Shown: positions 22,232-35,290, numbered from the stretch's first letter. The stretch is DNA of 64,000 bases from Gigantopelta aegis (GCF_016097555.1 NC_054708.1:3855750-3919749), one strand, 5' to 3'. Notes: generated by a model not told the origin, from the letters alone. Translations and numbers: made by a program.

Positions 22232-23171
22232 ATGTTGTCATGACTTGTAGCTTCTACAGACGTTCTTAGGATGTTGTCATGACTTGTAGCTTCTACACAC
22301 GTTCTTAGGATGTTGTCATGACTTGTAGCTTCTACACACGTTCTTAGGATGTTGTCATGACTTGTAGCTTCTACACACGTTCTAAGGATGTTGTCATGAC
22401 TTGTAGCTTCTACACACGTTCTTAGGATGTTGTCATGACTTGTAGCTTCTACACACGTTCTAAGGATGTTGTCATGACTTGTAGCTTCTACACACGTTCT
22501 TAGGATGTTGTCATGACTTGTAGCTTCTACACACGTTCTAAGGATGTTGTCATGACTTGTAGCTTCTACAGACGTTCTTAGGATGTTGTCATGACTTGTA
22601 GCTTCTACACACGTTCTAAGGATGTTGTCATGACTTGTAGCTTCTACACACGTTCTTAGGATGTTGTCATGACTTGTAGCTTCTACACATGTTCTTAGGA
22701 TGTTGTCATGACTTGTAGCTTCTACACACGTTCTTAGGATGTTGTCATGACTTGTAGCTTCTACACACGTTCTAAGGATGTTGTCATGACTTGTAGCTTC
22801 TACACACGTTCTTAGGATGTTGTCATGACTTGTAGCTTCTACACACGTTCTTAGGATGTTGTCATGACTTGTAGCTTCTACACGTTCTAAGGATGTTGTC
22901 ATGACTTGTAGCTTCTACACACGTTCTTAGGATGTTGTCATGACTTGTAGCTTCTACAGACGTTCTTAGGATGTTGTCATGACTTGTAGCTTCTACACAC
23001 GTTCTTAGGATGTTGTCATGACTTGTAGCTTCTACACACGTTCTTAGGATGTTGTCATGACTTGTAGCTTCTACACACGTTCTTAGGATGTTGTCATGAC
23101 TTGTAGCTTCTACACACGTTCTTAGGATGTTGTCATGACTTGTAGCTTCTACACACATTCTTAGGATGTTG
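22232..23171. repeat. 39-bp minisatellite, about 24 copies
   Basis: The unit is TGTTGTCATGACTTGTAGCT then TCTACACACGTTCTTAGGA (39 bp). The copies are near-identical, with variants at C/G in ACACACG, T/A in TCTTAGG, and one shortened unit near 22880. Because 39 is a multiple of 3, all frames stay open: the minus strand reads a 13-residue repeat EATSHDNILRTCV. There is no start context, splice support or known family, so I treat it as non-coding. Not a CRISPR array: there are no unique spacers. Confidence 0.97.
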
Positions 23172-23859
23172 GATTTCACACTAATCATAGATAACGATTC
23201 AAATCTACTACAAGTCATTACTTGAGAGATACTTACATTTGTGTGTGTTATTGTTTATTTGATACCATCAAATATTATTTTTAACAGATGGCATTTGCCT
23301 TAGGTCAAAAGTGAAATGAACACATGCAAATTCAAAAAGGTTCATATGATTATCTCCTTTGTAAACTGAAATGTTTTTCCACGAAACTATTTAAAATAAA
23401 AATAAAATCTGACTACAATCTAACCGTAGACCCTTGAACAGGTAACATGACCTGTCACACAATCTAATGACATCATTAACTTTGCAGGTGTTATTGTCTG
23501 CTGCTCCGAAAGCAATGTAATTAACCAGTCACATTATAGAACATATTCACCATCATTTTACAATACTAAAATCATAATGTGACAACATCCATTTAACCAA
23601 ACAAAATACACATACAAAAGGCTCCCTAAATATTTCAATTCTCAGTGAACTATTTTCCAATTTTATTATGGGATATATCTGACACTTCAGCTTTATTTGA
23701 CAATCTAGCAAATGTTTGTATTTCAAAACTGTCTCATTTGTAGTTTACATATAAAGTTATTCCATTAAATAGAGTACCAACACAAAACACAAGTGTTTTG
23801 TTGGATCACACTCAATGTGAAGTATGTTTGTATGGAATGTTTGACACATGCCTTTATGT

Positions 23860-23880
23860 TAGACTGAATAAAGACTTTTT
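23860..23880 (+). terminator. candidate polyadenylation signal for FBXW5
   Basis: GACTGAATAAAGACTTTTTA is the first canonical AATAAA with a following T-rich stretch downstream of the gene. It is tentative because of the 2.2-kb distance. Confidence 0.3.
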
Positions 23881-23999
23881 ACCGTTAGAGAACATTTCTG
23901 ATGATGACTGTAATCTGGCAGTTTTGTGAATTTATTCCAATTTGAACCCATTCACAGCAAGCACACTGAAAACTTCTCTACACAACTAAAGTATTCATT

Positions 24000-24245
24000 C
24001 ATTTCATTTATAGTTATTTCTGTGCATATATCCAATTAAGGTTTGAGCACACTGTCCTGGGCAAACACTTTAGCTATCTGGGCTGTCTGTCCAGGACAGT
24101 GGGTTAGTGGTTAGTGAGAGAGAAGTTGGTTTAGTGGCCTTACACCTACCCACTGAGTCTTTAAACTCACTCTGGGCGGGAGCTGGTACCAGGATGTGAA
24201 TACAGTACCTTCTAGCTTAATATGTATACCACTGAGGCCGGTATT
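24000..24245 (-). mobile_element. second tRNA-type SINE family, degraded copy
   Basis: It shares TATATCCAATTAAGGTTTGAGCACACTGTCCTGGG and CCACTGAGGCCGG with 62160-62440. The head is at the right end in reverse (accggcctcagtggta). The B box is worn (GGTACCAGGATGTGAATACAG). Confidence 0.8.
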
Positions 24246-24811
24246 GAAGTATTTAGTTGTATGCCATCTTTGATATGACTTGTCGTTGCAATTGTTACGG
24301 TTTTTAATCACAAATCAGGTTATTGACAGCAATACTGGTATCGTGTAGTCTGTTGTAAACTTTGTTTATATTATATGGCAAGCCACATTAGTGTTCAAAG
24401 ACACCAAAGACTCAGAATATATTGAATGGCATAATTTAAATATATATTTTTATCTAATATATTTACATTATTCAGGTCATGTCTTTACGGCTGGTTTTGT
24501 TTCTGGAATGTGTGCAGTTAATTTTCTATTTTGTCTCTTTGTTTCTGTGTGTGATGATTTCCCTATATATGAGAGCATCTGCTAAAGTATCAGTTACTGA
24601 AATGCTCATCAAAATGTGCAAAAATTGTTCACGAAATGTATATAAAGATCTTCTTTGAAAATAATATTTTTACATTTTGTTATATTTCAAGACAATTTTA
24701 AATTAACATTTGTTTTGATAAGGAAAGACCAACATTTTGGTGGTCATGTAATGTATGAATTACGGGACTCTTAAATTCTGGTAATGCATGGTTATGCTGT
24801 TCACGTTACAC

Positions 24812-24828
24812 AATACTTCCAACTACAT

Positions 24829-24868
<40 letters not shown>

Positions 24869-27325
24869 GGGGGGTGTTAGCCAGTACAGTACTTCCAACT
24901 ACATGGGGGAGGATTACTGTTAGGCATTATAGTACTTCCAACTACATGGGGGGGGGGGGTACTGTTAGGCAGTACAGTACTTACAACTACATGGGGGAGG
25001 ATTACTGTTAGGCAGTACAGTACTTCCAACTACATGGGGGGGTGTACTGTTAGGCAGTGTAGTATTTCCAACAACATGGGGGGGGGAGGATTAGTTAGCA
25101 CAGTACTTCCAACTACATGGGGGGGGGTGTTACTGTTAGGCAGTACGGTACTTCCAACTACATAGGGGAGGGTTACTGTTAGTACTTCCAACTACAATGG
25201 GGAGGGTTACTGTTAGGCAGCACAATACTTCCAACTACATGGGGGAGGATTACTGTTAGGCAGTACAGTACTTCCAACTACATGGGGGGGGGGGGGTACT
25301 GTTAGGCAGTATAGTACTTCCAACTACATGAGGAAGGATTACTGTTGGGCAGTACAGGACTTCCAACTACATGGGGGGGGGTTACTGTTGGGCAGTATAG
25401 TACTTCCAACTACATGGGGGAGAGTTACTGTTAGGCAGTATAGGACTTCCAACTACATGGGGGAGGGTTACTGTTAGGCAGTACAATACTTCCAAATACA
25501 TGGGGGGGGGGTTACTGCTAGGTAGTATAGTACTTCCAACTACACGGGGGAGGGTTACTGTTCGGCAGTACAGTACTTCCAACTACATGGAGGGGGGAGG
25601 TTACTGTTAGGCAGTATAGTACTTCCAACTACATGGGGAGGGTTACTGTTAGGCAGTATAGTACTTCCAACTACATGGGGGAGGGTTACTGTTAGGCAGT
25701 ACAGTACTTCCAACTACATGGGGGAGGGTTACTGTTAGTATAGTACTTCCAACTACATGGGAGGGAGGTACTGTTTGGAAGTATCATCCTTCCAACTACA
25801 TGGAGGGGGAGTGTTACTGTTAGGCAGTACAGTACTTCCGACTACATGGGGGAGGGTTACTGTTAGGCAGTATGGTACTTCCAACTACATAGGGGGAGGG
25901 TTACTGTTAGGCAGCACAGTACTTCCAACTACATGGGGGAGGGTTACTGTTGGGCAGTAAAGTACTTCCAGCTACATGGGGGAGGGTTACTGTTGGGCAG
26001 TATAGTACTTCTAACTACATGGGGGAGGGTTACTGTTGGGCAGTACAGTACTTCCAACTACATGGGGGAGGGGGGGTTACTGTTAGGCAGTATAGTACTT
26101 CCAACTACTTGGGGGAGAGTTACTGTTAGGCAGTATAGTACTTCCATCTACATGGGGGGGGGGGTACTGTTAGGCAGTACAGTACTTCCAACTCCATGGT
26201 GAGGGTTCCTGCTAGGTAGTATAGTACTTCCAACTACACGGGGGAGGGTTACTGTTAGACAGTATAGTACTTCCAACTACATGGGGGAGAGTTACTGTTA
26301 GGCAGTATAGTACTTCCAACTACATGGGGGAGGGTTACTGTTAGGCAGTATAGTACTTCCAACTACATGGGGGAGGGTTACTGTTAGGCAGTATAGTACT
26401 TCCAACTACATGGGGGAGGGTTACTGTTAGGCAGTATAGTACTTCCAACTACATGGGGGAGAGTTACTGTTAGGCAGTATAGTACTTCCAACTACATGGG
26501 GGAGGGTTACTGTTAGGCAGTATAGTACTTCCAACTACATGGGGGAGGGTTACTGTTAGGCAGTATAGTACTTCCAACTACATGGGGGAGGGTTACTGTT
26601 AGGCAGTACAGTACTTCCAACTACATGGGGGGAGGGTTACTGCTAGGTAGTATAGTACTTCCAACTACATGGGGGAAGGTTACTTTTAGGTAGCACAGTA
26701 CTTCCAACTACATGGAGGAGTGTTACTGTTAGGCAGTACAGTACTTCCAACTACATGGGGGAGGATTACTGTTAGGCATTATAGTACTTCCAACTACATG
26801 GGGGGAGGGTTACTGTTAGACAGTATAGTACTTCCAACTACATGGGGGAGGGTTACTGTTAGACAGTATAGTACTTCCAACTACACGGGGGAGGGTTACT
26901 GTTAGACAGTATAGTACTTCCAACTACATGGGGGGAGGGTTACTGTTAGACAGTATAGTACTTCCAACTACATGGAGGGTTACTGTTAGACAGTATAGTA
27001 CTTCCAACTACATGGGAGGGAGGGTTACTGTTAGACAGTATAGTACTTCCAACTACATGGGAGGGAGGCACTGTTTGGAAGTATCATCCTTCCAACTACA
27101 TGGAGGGGGAGGGTTACAGTTAGGCAGTACAGTACTTCCAACTACATGGGAGGGAGGGTTACTGTTAGACAGTATAGTACTTCCAACTACATGGGAGGGA
27201 GGTACTGTTTGGAAGTATCATCCTTCCAACTACATGGAGGGGGAGTGTTACAGTTAGGCAGTATAGTACTTCCAACTACATGGAGGGGGAGTGTTACAGT
27301 TAGGCAGTACAGTACTTCCAAGTCT
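24812..27325. repeat. 43-bp G-rich minisatellite, about 55-60 copies
   Basis: The unit is roughly GTACTTCCAACTACATGGGG then GAGGGTTACTGTTAGGCAGTATA. G-run length varies from 4 to over 30 (24830-24867). Variants include GGCAGTACA/TATA and a GGAAGTATCATCCTTCC form confined to the right end. Repeated open frames (STSNYMG..., PTTWGRVTV...) come only from the repeat. Confidence 0.97.
24830..24867. repeat. poly-G tract of about 38
   Basis: A run of Gs within the first unit of the 43-bp array. Such a tract is prone to length error and to G-quadruplex formation. Confidence 0.9.
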
Positions 27326-27339
27326 CTCTTCAGTCATGT

Positions 27340-28244
27340 GATTACGACAATTTTAGTTTTTCAGTGGGTTTTTTCGAATTGGTTCTTTGCTTTAAAATGT
27401 GGGTTTTTAAAGAAAAACAATTATTCAGTACATTCAGTAAATTTTTGAAATTAACAACCAGGTACATTCATAGGGTTTTTTAAAACCTTTTTTAAAATAA
27501 TATGAATTATCTATTCTAAATGTTTAGAAATACATTTAATTTTAAAACCCCCACTGCTTTCATATATTGCCAGATGAAAGTTGCTCACAAAAAAGAAAAT
27601 CTGGACATTTTAATATTGGTGGTCAGGTACTGACATTACAGCATCTCCAGGGTTTTCAAAATTCTCTGTCCAAAACGTAAGATATGGCATCGCTAGATGC
27701 TTGCATACATTCTGGATACGGATTGCTCTTTTAGACCGTAGTGCAACCATAGTTGTTAAAGCAGCTGGTTTGTAATCTGTATCTGGTCATACACACTAGA
27801 ACACTAAACGATTCAGTTGTGATATTAAAAAATTAGTACTGCTTTCTTTTTCACACTGCATCATGTTGCCTATACAACACATTTCGGTTATCTCAGATTC
27901 ATTATTCCCAAAGATGTGGGTTTTTTTTTTTATCCTTGCCCTTGTGAGGAGTGAATGTTACTTGTATTCACCATATTGTAATTTTGGTTGTGTGATGAGT
28001 GCTAACAACTGTTGTTTACTGAACATATAGGTTATTGATAAAAACAATCTGTAGGATTTGAACATTTGTATTATAACCTGCCGGATCATAAAGCTATTGC
28101 TTAAAAATCTTGGTACATATGAAAGTGATACGTCCCACTAGAACGCCAAGTTGGGCGTAACACTTTGACATCACACGATGACGTCATTGATTGGTGCACT
28201 ACAACCTTACAGGAACATCAACTAAATGAGTTGAGTATTATATA
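27340..28244. other. non-coding
   Basis: AT-rich intergenic DNA between the minisatellite and a short foldback. GATGACGTCAT, a CRE-like palindrome, occurs at about 28177. No gene recognised. Confidence 0.5.
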
Positions 28245-28376
28245 TACAGAACTTCACATATGTTTTTGCTTCTTATTTATTGCACAAGTTTATCTTGTGC
28301 AAGAGTGGTATCTTCTTTTGCAAAATAAACTTGTGCAATAAGTAGGAAGTGAAAACAACGTATGTGAAGTTCTGTA
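28245..28376. repeat. 132-bp foldback (MITE-like)
   Basis: TACAGAACTTCACATATGTT at the left is the reverse complement of AACGTATGTGAAGTTCTGTA at the right, with one mismatch. The arms continue through TGCACAAGTTTA / AAACTTGTGCA. The loop is about 35 bp. TATA and TTTATTA flank it. Confidence 0.85.
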
Positions 28377-29014
28377 TTTATTAAATACCTTCTTTTATTT
28401 AATGCCGTAACAACTCTTTCTTAAATCTATGATTAATATTCCTTTCATGGATTTACTTAAAACTACATTCCCTGGAATATTTTTATTATTTAAGCATACA
28501 GAACAGAAAATCCAATTACGTTTGGTGCATACATGACGCCGCACTCCGCATTGGTTTCACTACGCTGGCTTATCCAGGTCAAAAACAAAGCCATGATTTT
28601 GAAAGTGGAACACTTTTGACGGGCTCGTACCGATCTCGGTTTTCATTGGCTTATCACAAGTATAGAATTCCCCAACAAGATATCACGTGAGATTTCGCAA
28701 TTTTTGAACAAATTTAACTGTCTTGATTGAGGGGTTGTCTCATACATGTATCTCCAAAACATATTTATATCCATATCCAGGGGTCGGTGAGTGGGGGATT
28801 AGCCTTGAAATTTTGACAGTGGCCGGCTGTTGACATACGCGTTACATGTAAGGGGGTGTTACTAATTACATAACGCTCTAGGGGTAGAGGAAGAGGGTAC
28901 TGTGTTCGATTTACGTAACATTTTTCAAGACTATATATGTTATTTTTGTTCATTACTTAGACCTAAAAAGGTTTTTGTTTGGAAATGCGCGGTCAGTCTA
29001 TGATCAATCCCCAT

Positions 29015-29335
29015 TGGCGGGTATACAAAAAGACCATGGTATGTGATATCCTGTCTGTGGGATGGTACATATAAACAATCCCTTGCTAAAAAAAATGTAG
29101 CGGGTTTCCAAGGCGCGCGTGCAGGGATTTCAGCGGGGTTGGGGTTATAGACTGTGTTAAGCGAAGTTTATATGGGGCCATGCTCCCCCCAGAAATACAT
29201 TTCAATTTTTTATAAGGTTGGGCAAGTAAGGGTTTCGACCTCCAATACCCTCCCCCTGCACATGCACCCGATTTCTCTCTAAGATTATATGTCAAAATTA
29301 CCAAATGTTAGACATCCAACAACAGATGGAAGGAT
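29015..29335 (+). mobile_element. SINE split by a short MITE
   Basis: The SINE core (CATGGTATGTGATATCCTGTC ... TGTAGCGGGTTTCC) stops at 29108 and resumes at about 29270 (ATTTCTCTCTAAGATTATATG). Between them is about 160 bp with ends GCGCGTGCAGGGA and CCCCTGCACATGC, an inverted pair. The same arrangement is seen, inverted, at 44690-44985. Confidence 0.8.
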
Positions 29336-29339
29336 AGGA

Positions 29340-29430
29340 TATGTTTTATTTAACGATGCACTCAACACATTTTATTTACGGTTGTATGGCGTCGGACGAT
29401 TATTAAATCAATATGCTTTATCTTTGATGT
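29340..29430 (-). mobile_element. SINE tail fragment (subfamily A)
   Basis: TGTTTTATTTAACGATGCAC then TCAACACATTTTATTTACGG is the reverse complement of the AAATGTGTTGAGTGCRTCGTTAAATAAAACA tail. It lies head to tail with the preceding split SINE. Confidence 0.8.
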
Positions 29431-29444
29431 TGTTAAACACACCC

Positions 29445-29457
29445 CCCCCCCCCCAAC
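29445..29457. repeat. poly-C run
   Basis: A run of about 13 Cs. Confidence 0.9.
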
Positions 29458-29959
29458 GTTACCCTTTCCAAACGAAATAATATTTATTTGAATTTGTCGA
29501 TTTTAACACGTAAAATTAAGAAGGGAAAACGTTCATTGTCTACTTTAGTATATTTTATTTTAAATATACATATACATGATTAATGTGTTACTAGTATACA
29601 AACTAAACTTTGAAAGTTCTACTAACAATTTTGAAATAGGAAGGTATGACTGTGGATAATACGTTGTCAAGATCAAACTGGTTTTAACTACAGCGCAAGA
29701 TTTCTCTTAATTTTTTGAGACGCACCCTACAATTTGAAATCGGCAAATGCACGTGTTAACTGAAACTGACAACAGGCTGTCGTTTGTGCTTTGCCGAGCT
29801 ATGGCGGCACAGGTGACGAATCAAGCGTATACATTTGACGATATCCGTTCATTGCGAACACACACAACTTTTTTAAAAGTGTACTTGAGCTTGTATTTCA
29901 CATTTGTACATGATGTTATAATATGGTAACCAGATAATGTAACTTTAACATTAAGAATC

Positions 29960-32109
29960 ATACTCTGCGGCAGCCTTGTATGTTTCAAATACAATGTGAC
30001 ATAATTTGTAGATGATATCGGTAATTAAAAGGTGCCAACTGCAGTAAAAATAAAAAGGCAATTCCCCATTTAAAAGTTCCGGTCCAGATCGCACATATGT
30101 GTGATACAAGATAAATTTTAAAATGTCTATCACTATAGTAAGACTGAATAGGTATGTAATAAAAATTAAAATCGATTATGGGTAATAAATAGGATATTAA
30201 ACTCTGTACCATTTTGTATCATGTTTATGTCCCTCACTAAAGCTCATGACAAATTGAAATTGATTTCACTCAGGACATAAACATGATACGAAATGGAAGC
30301 TCGTTTAATATCAGTTTCATACTACACTATGTCTTCTAATGGGAGTTTTCGAACTTCAGAAGGCTGGGAAAACAAGTCATTTGAGTGCTACAATTTACAC
30401 ATAAGTATCAAGCTACTGCTGATGCACAAAAACTACTGAACAGTATTCAATATGTTAAATTTTAATAACAGTAACATTTAACGATGCACCATCCATACAC
30501 ACGTTTGTACAACAGGTCATTAGTAATACATAAAACACAGTAAACATTAAACAAGTAATTTTTTGTTAACACTACGAGAGTACCTAGGATGTAGCATCCA
30601 CAGTTTTGTACAACAGGCCACAACTAGCATCAGATATAAAACACAGAACATTATTAAACAGGTAATTATTTTGTCAACACCACCAAGAATGTACCTTCCA
30701 CACATGTAAACGATGTGAGCTACTAGTATCAACCATGTAATTCTGGTTATATACCACATCTAGTGCAGGCACAGGAAGTTAAGCAGGGGAGTGTGTCTAG
30801 GCTGGCAAGCAAATGTTTTAGGGGTGGGTGGGGTGAGGCGAGCTCATGCTCCCACGGAAAATACTTTAAAAAGGGGTGATTTTCTTGGAGCAGAATGTTT
30901 TGACACTTGCACATATAGTACTGGCAATTACAACTTGTAAACGTGAAGTCCTGTAAACATAAAGTGCAACATTCAGTCTGAACAACAACTGTTTTAGTGT
31001 ATTTAACCCTGTGATTAGTCCTTCAGTGTCGGTACACTAGGTTACTTCTCTTTCCAGTGAGAACGAGGAATGTGCTGACCTGTAGCACATGTATAGTGGT
31101 ACAATACCTTGTGCTGCTCGGTGCAAGAAGCTTCAGGACCAGTCACAATTATCATTTTCATGAGCATACAAACCACAGTGCTTTAACTTGGGAGTACTAA
31201 CCATCCCCCACCACACAAAATGTACATAAAAAAAACATGTTGATTTTGTCAGGACAGTTAAAACAAAACATTTATTATAAAAGCATACACTGACAATAAC
31301 GGACTTAGAGATTTATGACATACGACACGTGACATTGAATCAATTGACTGCTATTGGTGCATACAAGTTAACTGTTGGAAAAGACAATTTAATTTGTTAA
31401 GATATGGGGCCAGTTGTTCAAATGTTATCTGGCTCAACCAGTGGTTAACAGAAATGTGCAAAATGAAGAACTGAATTAATTCAAATAATAATTGAAGACG
31501 ATGTTCAAACTTGATTTAGAACCACCAAAGATATCTATATATAATCAAATATAAAGTTTATTTTGTACTTGTGCTAAAATAATTAAACGAAAAATATTAA
31601 TATTAACCCAGGGTTAATTTAACTATGCTTGGGTCTTGGTTTTTATGAAGATGTATAATAAACAAAATACTACATTTGTGTGTGTCTGATACCATTTATT
31701 TTACAAGACTCTTAGAACATATACAACTTTGCCGTTGGTACATTTTGAAAAACGAAAAACATAAATGATTTCTATTGGCCACATGTGTAGTATTCTTTAT
31801 ATAATAGTAGTGGGTTTTCTTTAATGTATCTACAACAGAATGGTTCAAAATATATACAGGAATCCAAGTTTACAGTTATCATTTGTTGTAAATGTAAAGA
31901 CTGTGTGTACCTCAGTAATTATGATATGTTATTCACACAACTTCATGAACAGGGCTTACATATGAAGAAGAGATGATAAATACAACACATTTTAGTTAGT
32001 TAACAAATATTACAGACAGCAGTACAACATAGCAGTTGCAAGTCTACCACAGATACAAGTCCTTCAATACAATAACACTTTTTAAAAATATAAACCAATA
32101 ACAAAAACT
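29960..32109. other. non-coding, includes a small foldback
   Basis: No gene recognised. At 30190-30312 an inverted pair (TTTGTATCATGTTTATGTCC and GGACATAAACATGATACGAA) forms a hairpin with a loop of about 30 bp. Minus-strand AATAAA motifs at about 31265 and 31693 could serve as PPP1R11 polyadenylation signals, but that would need a very long 3' UTR. Confidence 0.5.
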
Positions 32110-32110
32110 A

Positions 32111-32435
32111 GTACTTCCAGCAGACAACAATTTGTGATAACAACTTCATTCCATTTACCCTGTGGCATACAACTGCCTAGACAGAGAATGAACTAACACA
32201 TGCTAGTGTAAGATAATTAATTCTAGCAGACAACAATTTGTGATAACAACTTCATTCCATTTACCCTGTGGCATACAACTGCCTATACAGAGAATGAACT
32301 AACACATGCTAGTGTAAGATAATTAATTCTAGCAGACAACAATTTGTGATAACAACTTCATTCCATTTACCCTGTGGCATACAACTGCCTATACAGAGAA
32401 TGAACTAACACATGCTAGTGTAAGAGAATTAATTC
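32111..32435. repeat. 3 x 106-bp tandem repeat
   Basis: CAGACAACAATTTGTGATAA recurs at 32121, 32227 and 32333, with near-identical units ending CATGCTAGTGTAAGATAATT. Confidence 0.95.
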
Positions 32436-33456
32436 CTAATGTACATTGAGAGCAAACTTTTATTATCATTTAGGAGCACAATAAAATGGTTTGTGCAGCA
32501 CGTTCAGCTGTACATGAGTGGCCATTGAACATTTAAATAACATTAAAACACCTTCCCACACCTACATCGTTTTGTAATGCTAACAAATACCTCTCTAAGA
32601 TTACTCAAGTATTCTTTATTTCACTGTCACCATGATGTAATCTGACCAACGTCGTTGGGTTTTCTATTGATATGTTTTAATGTTTTCTTTGGTATACACA
32701 AAGAAAAACTCATATGTAATAGAAATATTGAACATGGCTGCTTGTAAATTTATGAATTACACCCCTCCCCCTAGTTTTTTTAAAACATCACATAACTCTT
32801 GAACAAACAAACACCCCTTCCCCGGCTACACTCCCCTCCCAATAACCGTTTTGTAATTCTCTTCCATCTAGGGTGTTAGATAATTGTTAAGTGGCCTCTA
32901 ACAATTAAAGCAGAACCAAGTTTCAGTTGGTAAATACTGGTGGAAAAATTAAATGATACAAAAAGCTTTTATAATTTGATTAATAATTAAAAATATGTAT
33001 GTACACAGCTTACTGATGACAAACAGACAACAAGCATTCTGAGAGTACTGCTAAAGCAAAACCTGTCCCCTACCAGCCCCAACAAGTTTTCTTATCTCCT
33101 AAGATGAGGGCCAAAACTATGTGTGAAAAAATGGGTAAATCGCCATGAACGTTAAATTTGATCTGTAACAGAACATAATAAAAGCTATATACAATAGTTT
33201 AGCTCAAGATCTTCAGGCATTGCAAAAATTAAATCATTGAAAAACAAATTTTCACATCTTCAAAGTTCAAGGGCCATAAATTTGTGAAAAATAGGTAAAT
33301 TTTCATGAAAATCAAACTTAATCTGTAACCGAACATAAAGCTATTCAAAATTTCAGATCAATATCTTTAGGCATTGCAAAACAAAAAGTTGAATTTTTTT
33401 TTCCATATCTCCTAAGTTAAAGGGCCATAACTAACAAAAATGAGTAAATAACCATG

Positions 33457-33645
33457 AAAGTCATACATGTACCTGATCTATGACGGTACGTGAAAGTCAT
33501 ACATGTACCTGATCTATAACGGTACGTGAAAGTCATACATGTACCTGATCTATAACAGTACGTGAAAGTCATACATGTACCTGATCTATAACGGTAAGTG
33601 AAAGTCATACATGTACCTGATCTATAACGGTACATGAATAATAAA
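33457..33645. repeat. 5 x 36-bp tandem repeat
   Basis: The unit is GTACCTGATCTATAACGGTA then CGTGAAAGTCATACAT (36 bp). Minus-strand frames reading YRSGTCMTFTYR are repeat artefacts. Confidence 0.95.
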
Positions 33646-34070
33646 GCTGTACACAAACTTTCAGCTCAATATCTCAAGGCATTGTGGAAAAAACACCCAG
33701 AAAACTATATGTGGGACAGACAGACAGACGGACAGAGATGAAACATTAGTCCCCTCCGGTTGGACAGGTAGGGGACTGAAAAGATAAACTCAAACTTGAT
33801 CTTTGTCAGTAGCAGGACAGTAAAATACAGTTAATACAAACACACATCTTCGGGCACACCTCCAAATGTAGCTTACTGACTAACTTACTTATAAAAACAC
33901 GCCCCTAGTAAAACAATAATGCAGTAGCAATTACTTTTAATGCATTGTACAAAAATATGAATAATCACTGCTGTATATATATGGCTTAAAAATGAATACA
34001 TAATTATAAATATATTAATAAAATATGCAAGCATCAAGACAAGTGCAAACAAACTTCGGTTAAGACAATC

Positions 34071-34071
<1 letters not shown>

Positions 34072-34138
<67 letters not shown>
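34072..34138. repeat. (AT)n microsatellite
   Basis: About 66 bp of alternating TA. Confidence 0.97.
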
Positions 34139-34142
<4 letters not shown>

Positions 34143-34367
34143 TAGCCTACAAATGATATAAAGCCTGGAGTTTAATAAACTGACAGCAATCTCTAAACAG
34201 ATATAAAACAGTTAAAGGTTGAAAAGAGTATGTTAAATATATAAACAACTTAATGCTCAATGTTTTATTTGCTTTAATAACAGTCTTCACTGATGAATTT
34301 TCAGGCAAAATGGAAGCTAAAATAAGTGGATCTGGAAGGTTCTATGATCTGGTATACAAATGCAGAC

Positions 34368-34394
34368 CGGGGGGGGGGGGGGGGGGGGGGGGGG
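34368..34394. repeat. poly-G tract
   Basis: A run of about 26 Gs. Confidence 0.95.
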
Positions 34395-35290
34395 TGTGTT
34401 TTGGGTCTCAATCTTCTGAATTAGTTTTTTTTAAACTCATTTGAAAATGCTTATATGTAAATGTAATACATTTGTTTTATTTGTTGTCGTGTATAAATGG
34501 TAGAAGTTGTTTTGGACCCCCCCCCCCGCAAAAAAACAAAAGGATATGTACTTGCGTATAACTATTATATATGTCAGAAATGTCAAAGACAACCCCCACA
34601 TGCCCGGATGACAGACTACATACCCGTGTTCTTATTCCCCACAGTGAAATGTCTTGTATGATTAAAAACTAACAGCTCCTGGTGCAATTCACCCTTCTAA
34701 GTGCTGCCAGTACATCCTCTAGATAAAGGTGTTTCTTGGGACAAATCAAATAAAACTTGCAATTTTATCATGTCCAATATTATTTCTGGGAGTGCTTAAT
34801 TAATTTCTCTATGTACCAGTTTCTATTTTCTTGATCCTTTTTTCACCCCCCAAAATTATTGAATGATTATTTAATGACACTCAGCACACAAAATACACTG
34901 ACTGTTAAGTGTCATTTTCTTTTTTTTAAATCCCAAAGAAAAATGTATATTATTAATTAATCTCTAGGTTTTTTGTTCAAATCTACAGAGTTAGACTAAA
35001 AACTGTCCGATACTGCCAAGATTACAAACTATTAGCATTCTTCATCTCGATGCATCTCCAGGGAAGATTTCTGATAGTCATTGTTAAATTTGAACTAAGG
35101 TCAATTAAAAAATATATATAATAAATTGACCAAAAGGAATGTGGACAACTACTTGGTAGTTATTAGAAGAGCTACTAGGAAACTTATTTGGTTAAGAAGA
35201 AAAAAATAAAATCTAATTTGGCTAAACATTAATATAATCTTTTAGCCAAATAGCTAACAATTGTTCCAGTCCTGCTTAACTTATGTGAAA

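Larger units (their letters stand above)
28470..29955 (+). mobile_element. composite repeat, copy 1 of a 1.5-kb inverted pair
   Basis: This stretch is the reverse complement of about 43985-45545, with moderate divergence. Shared landmarks are CCAATTACGTTTGGTGCATA, GCACTCCGCATTGGTTTCAC, a SINE interrupted by a second insertion, TTGAAATCGGCAAATGCACG and CGAGCTATGGCGGCACAGG. Both copies contain the same nested insertions, so duplication came after them. No transposase is seen. Confidence 0.85.
32440..35285. other. non-coding, AT-rich with small repeats
   Basis: No exon recognised. Contents include the 36-bp repeat at 33457-33645, an (AT)n tract at 34072-34138 and a G run at 34368-34394. It lies downstream of PPP1R11 and may contain its 3' UTR. 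The pattern AAAGTTxAAGGGCCATAA with "gaaaatcaaa" blocks (33100-33450) recurs imperfectly three times. Confidence 0.45.

Noticed and set aside
22189-23218. Open frames of 237 and 118 codons built of EATSHDNILRTCV repeats
   Set aside because: They arise because a 39-bp minisatellite has a period divisible by three. There is no start context, no splice sites and no family similarity.
22232-27325. CRISPR-like arrays
   Set aside because: Repeats are contiguous with no unique spacers, and the sequence is clearly animal.
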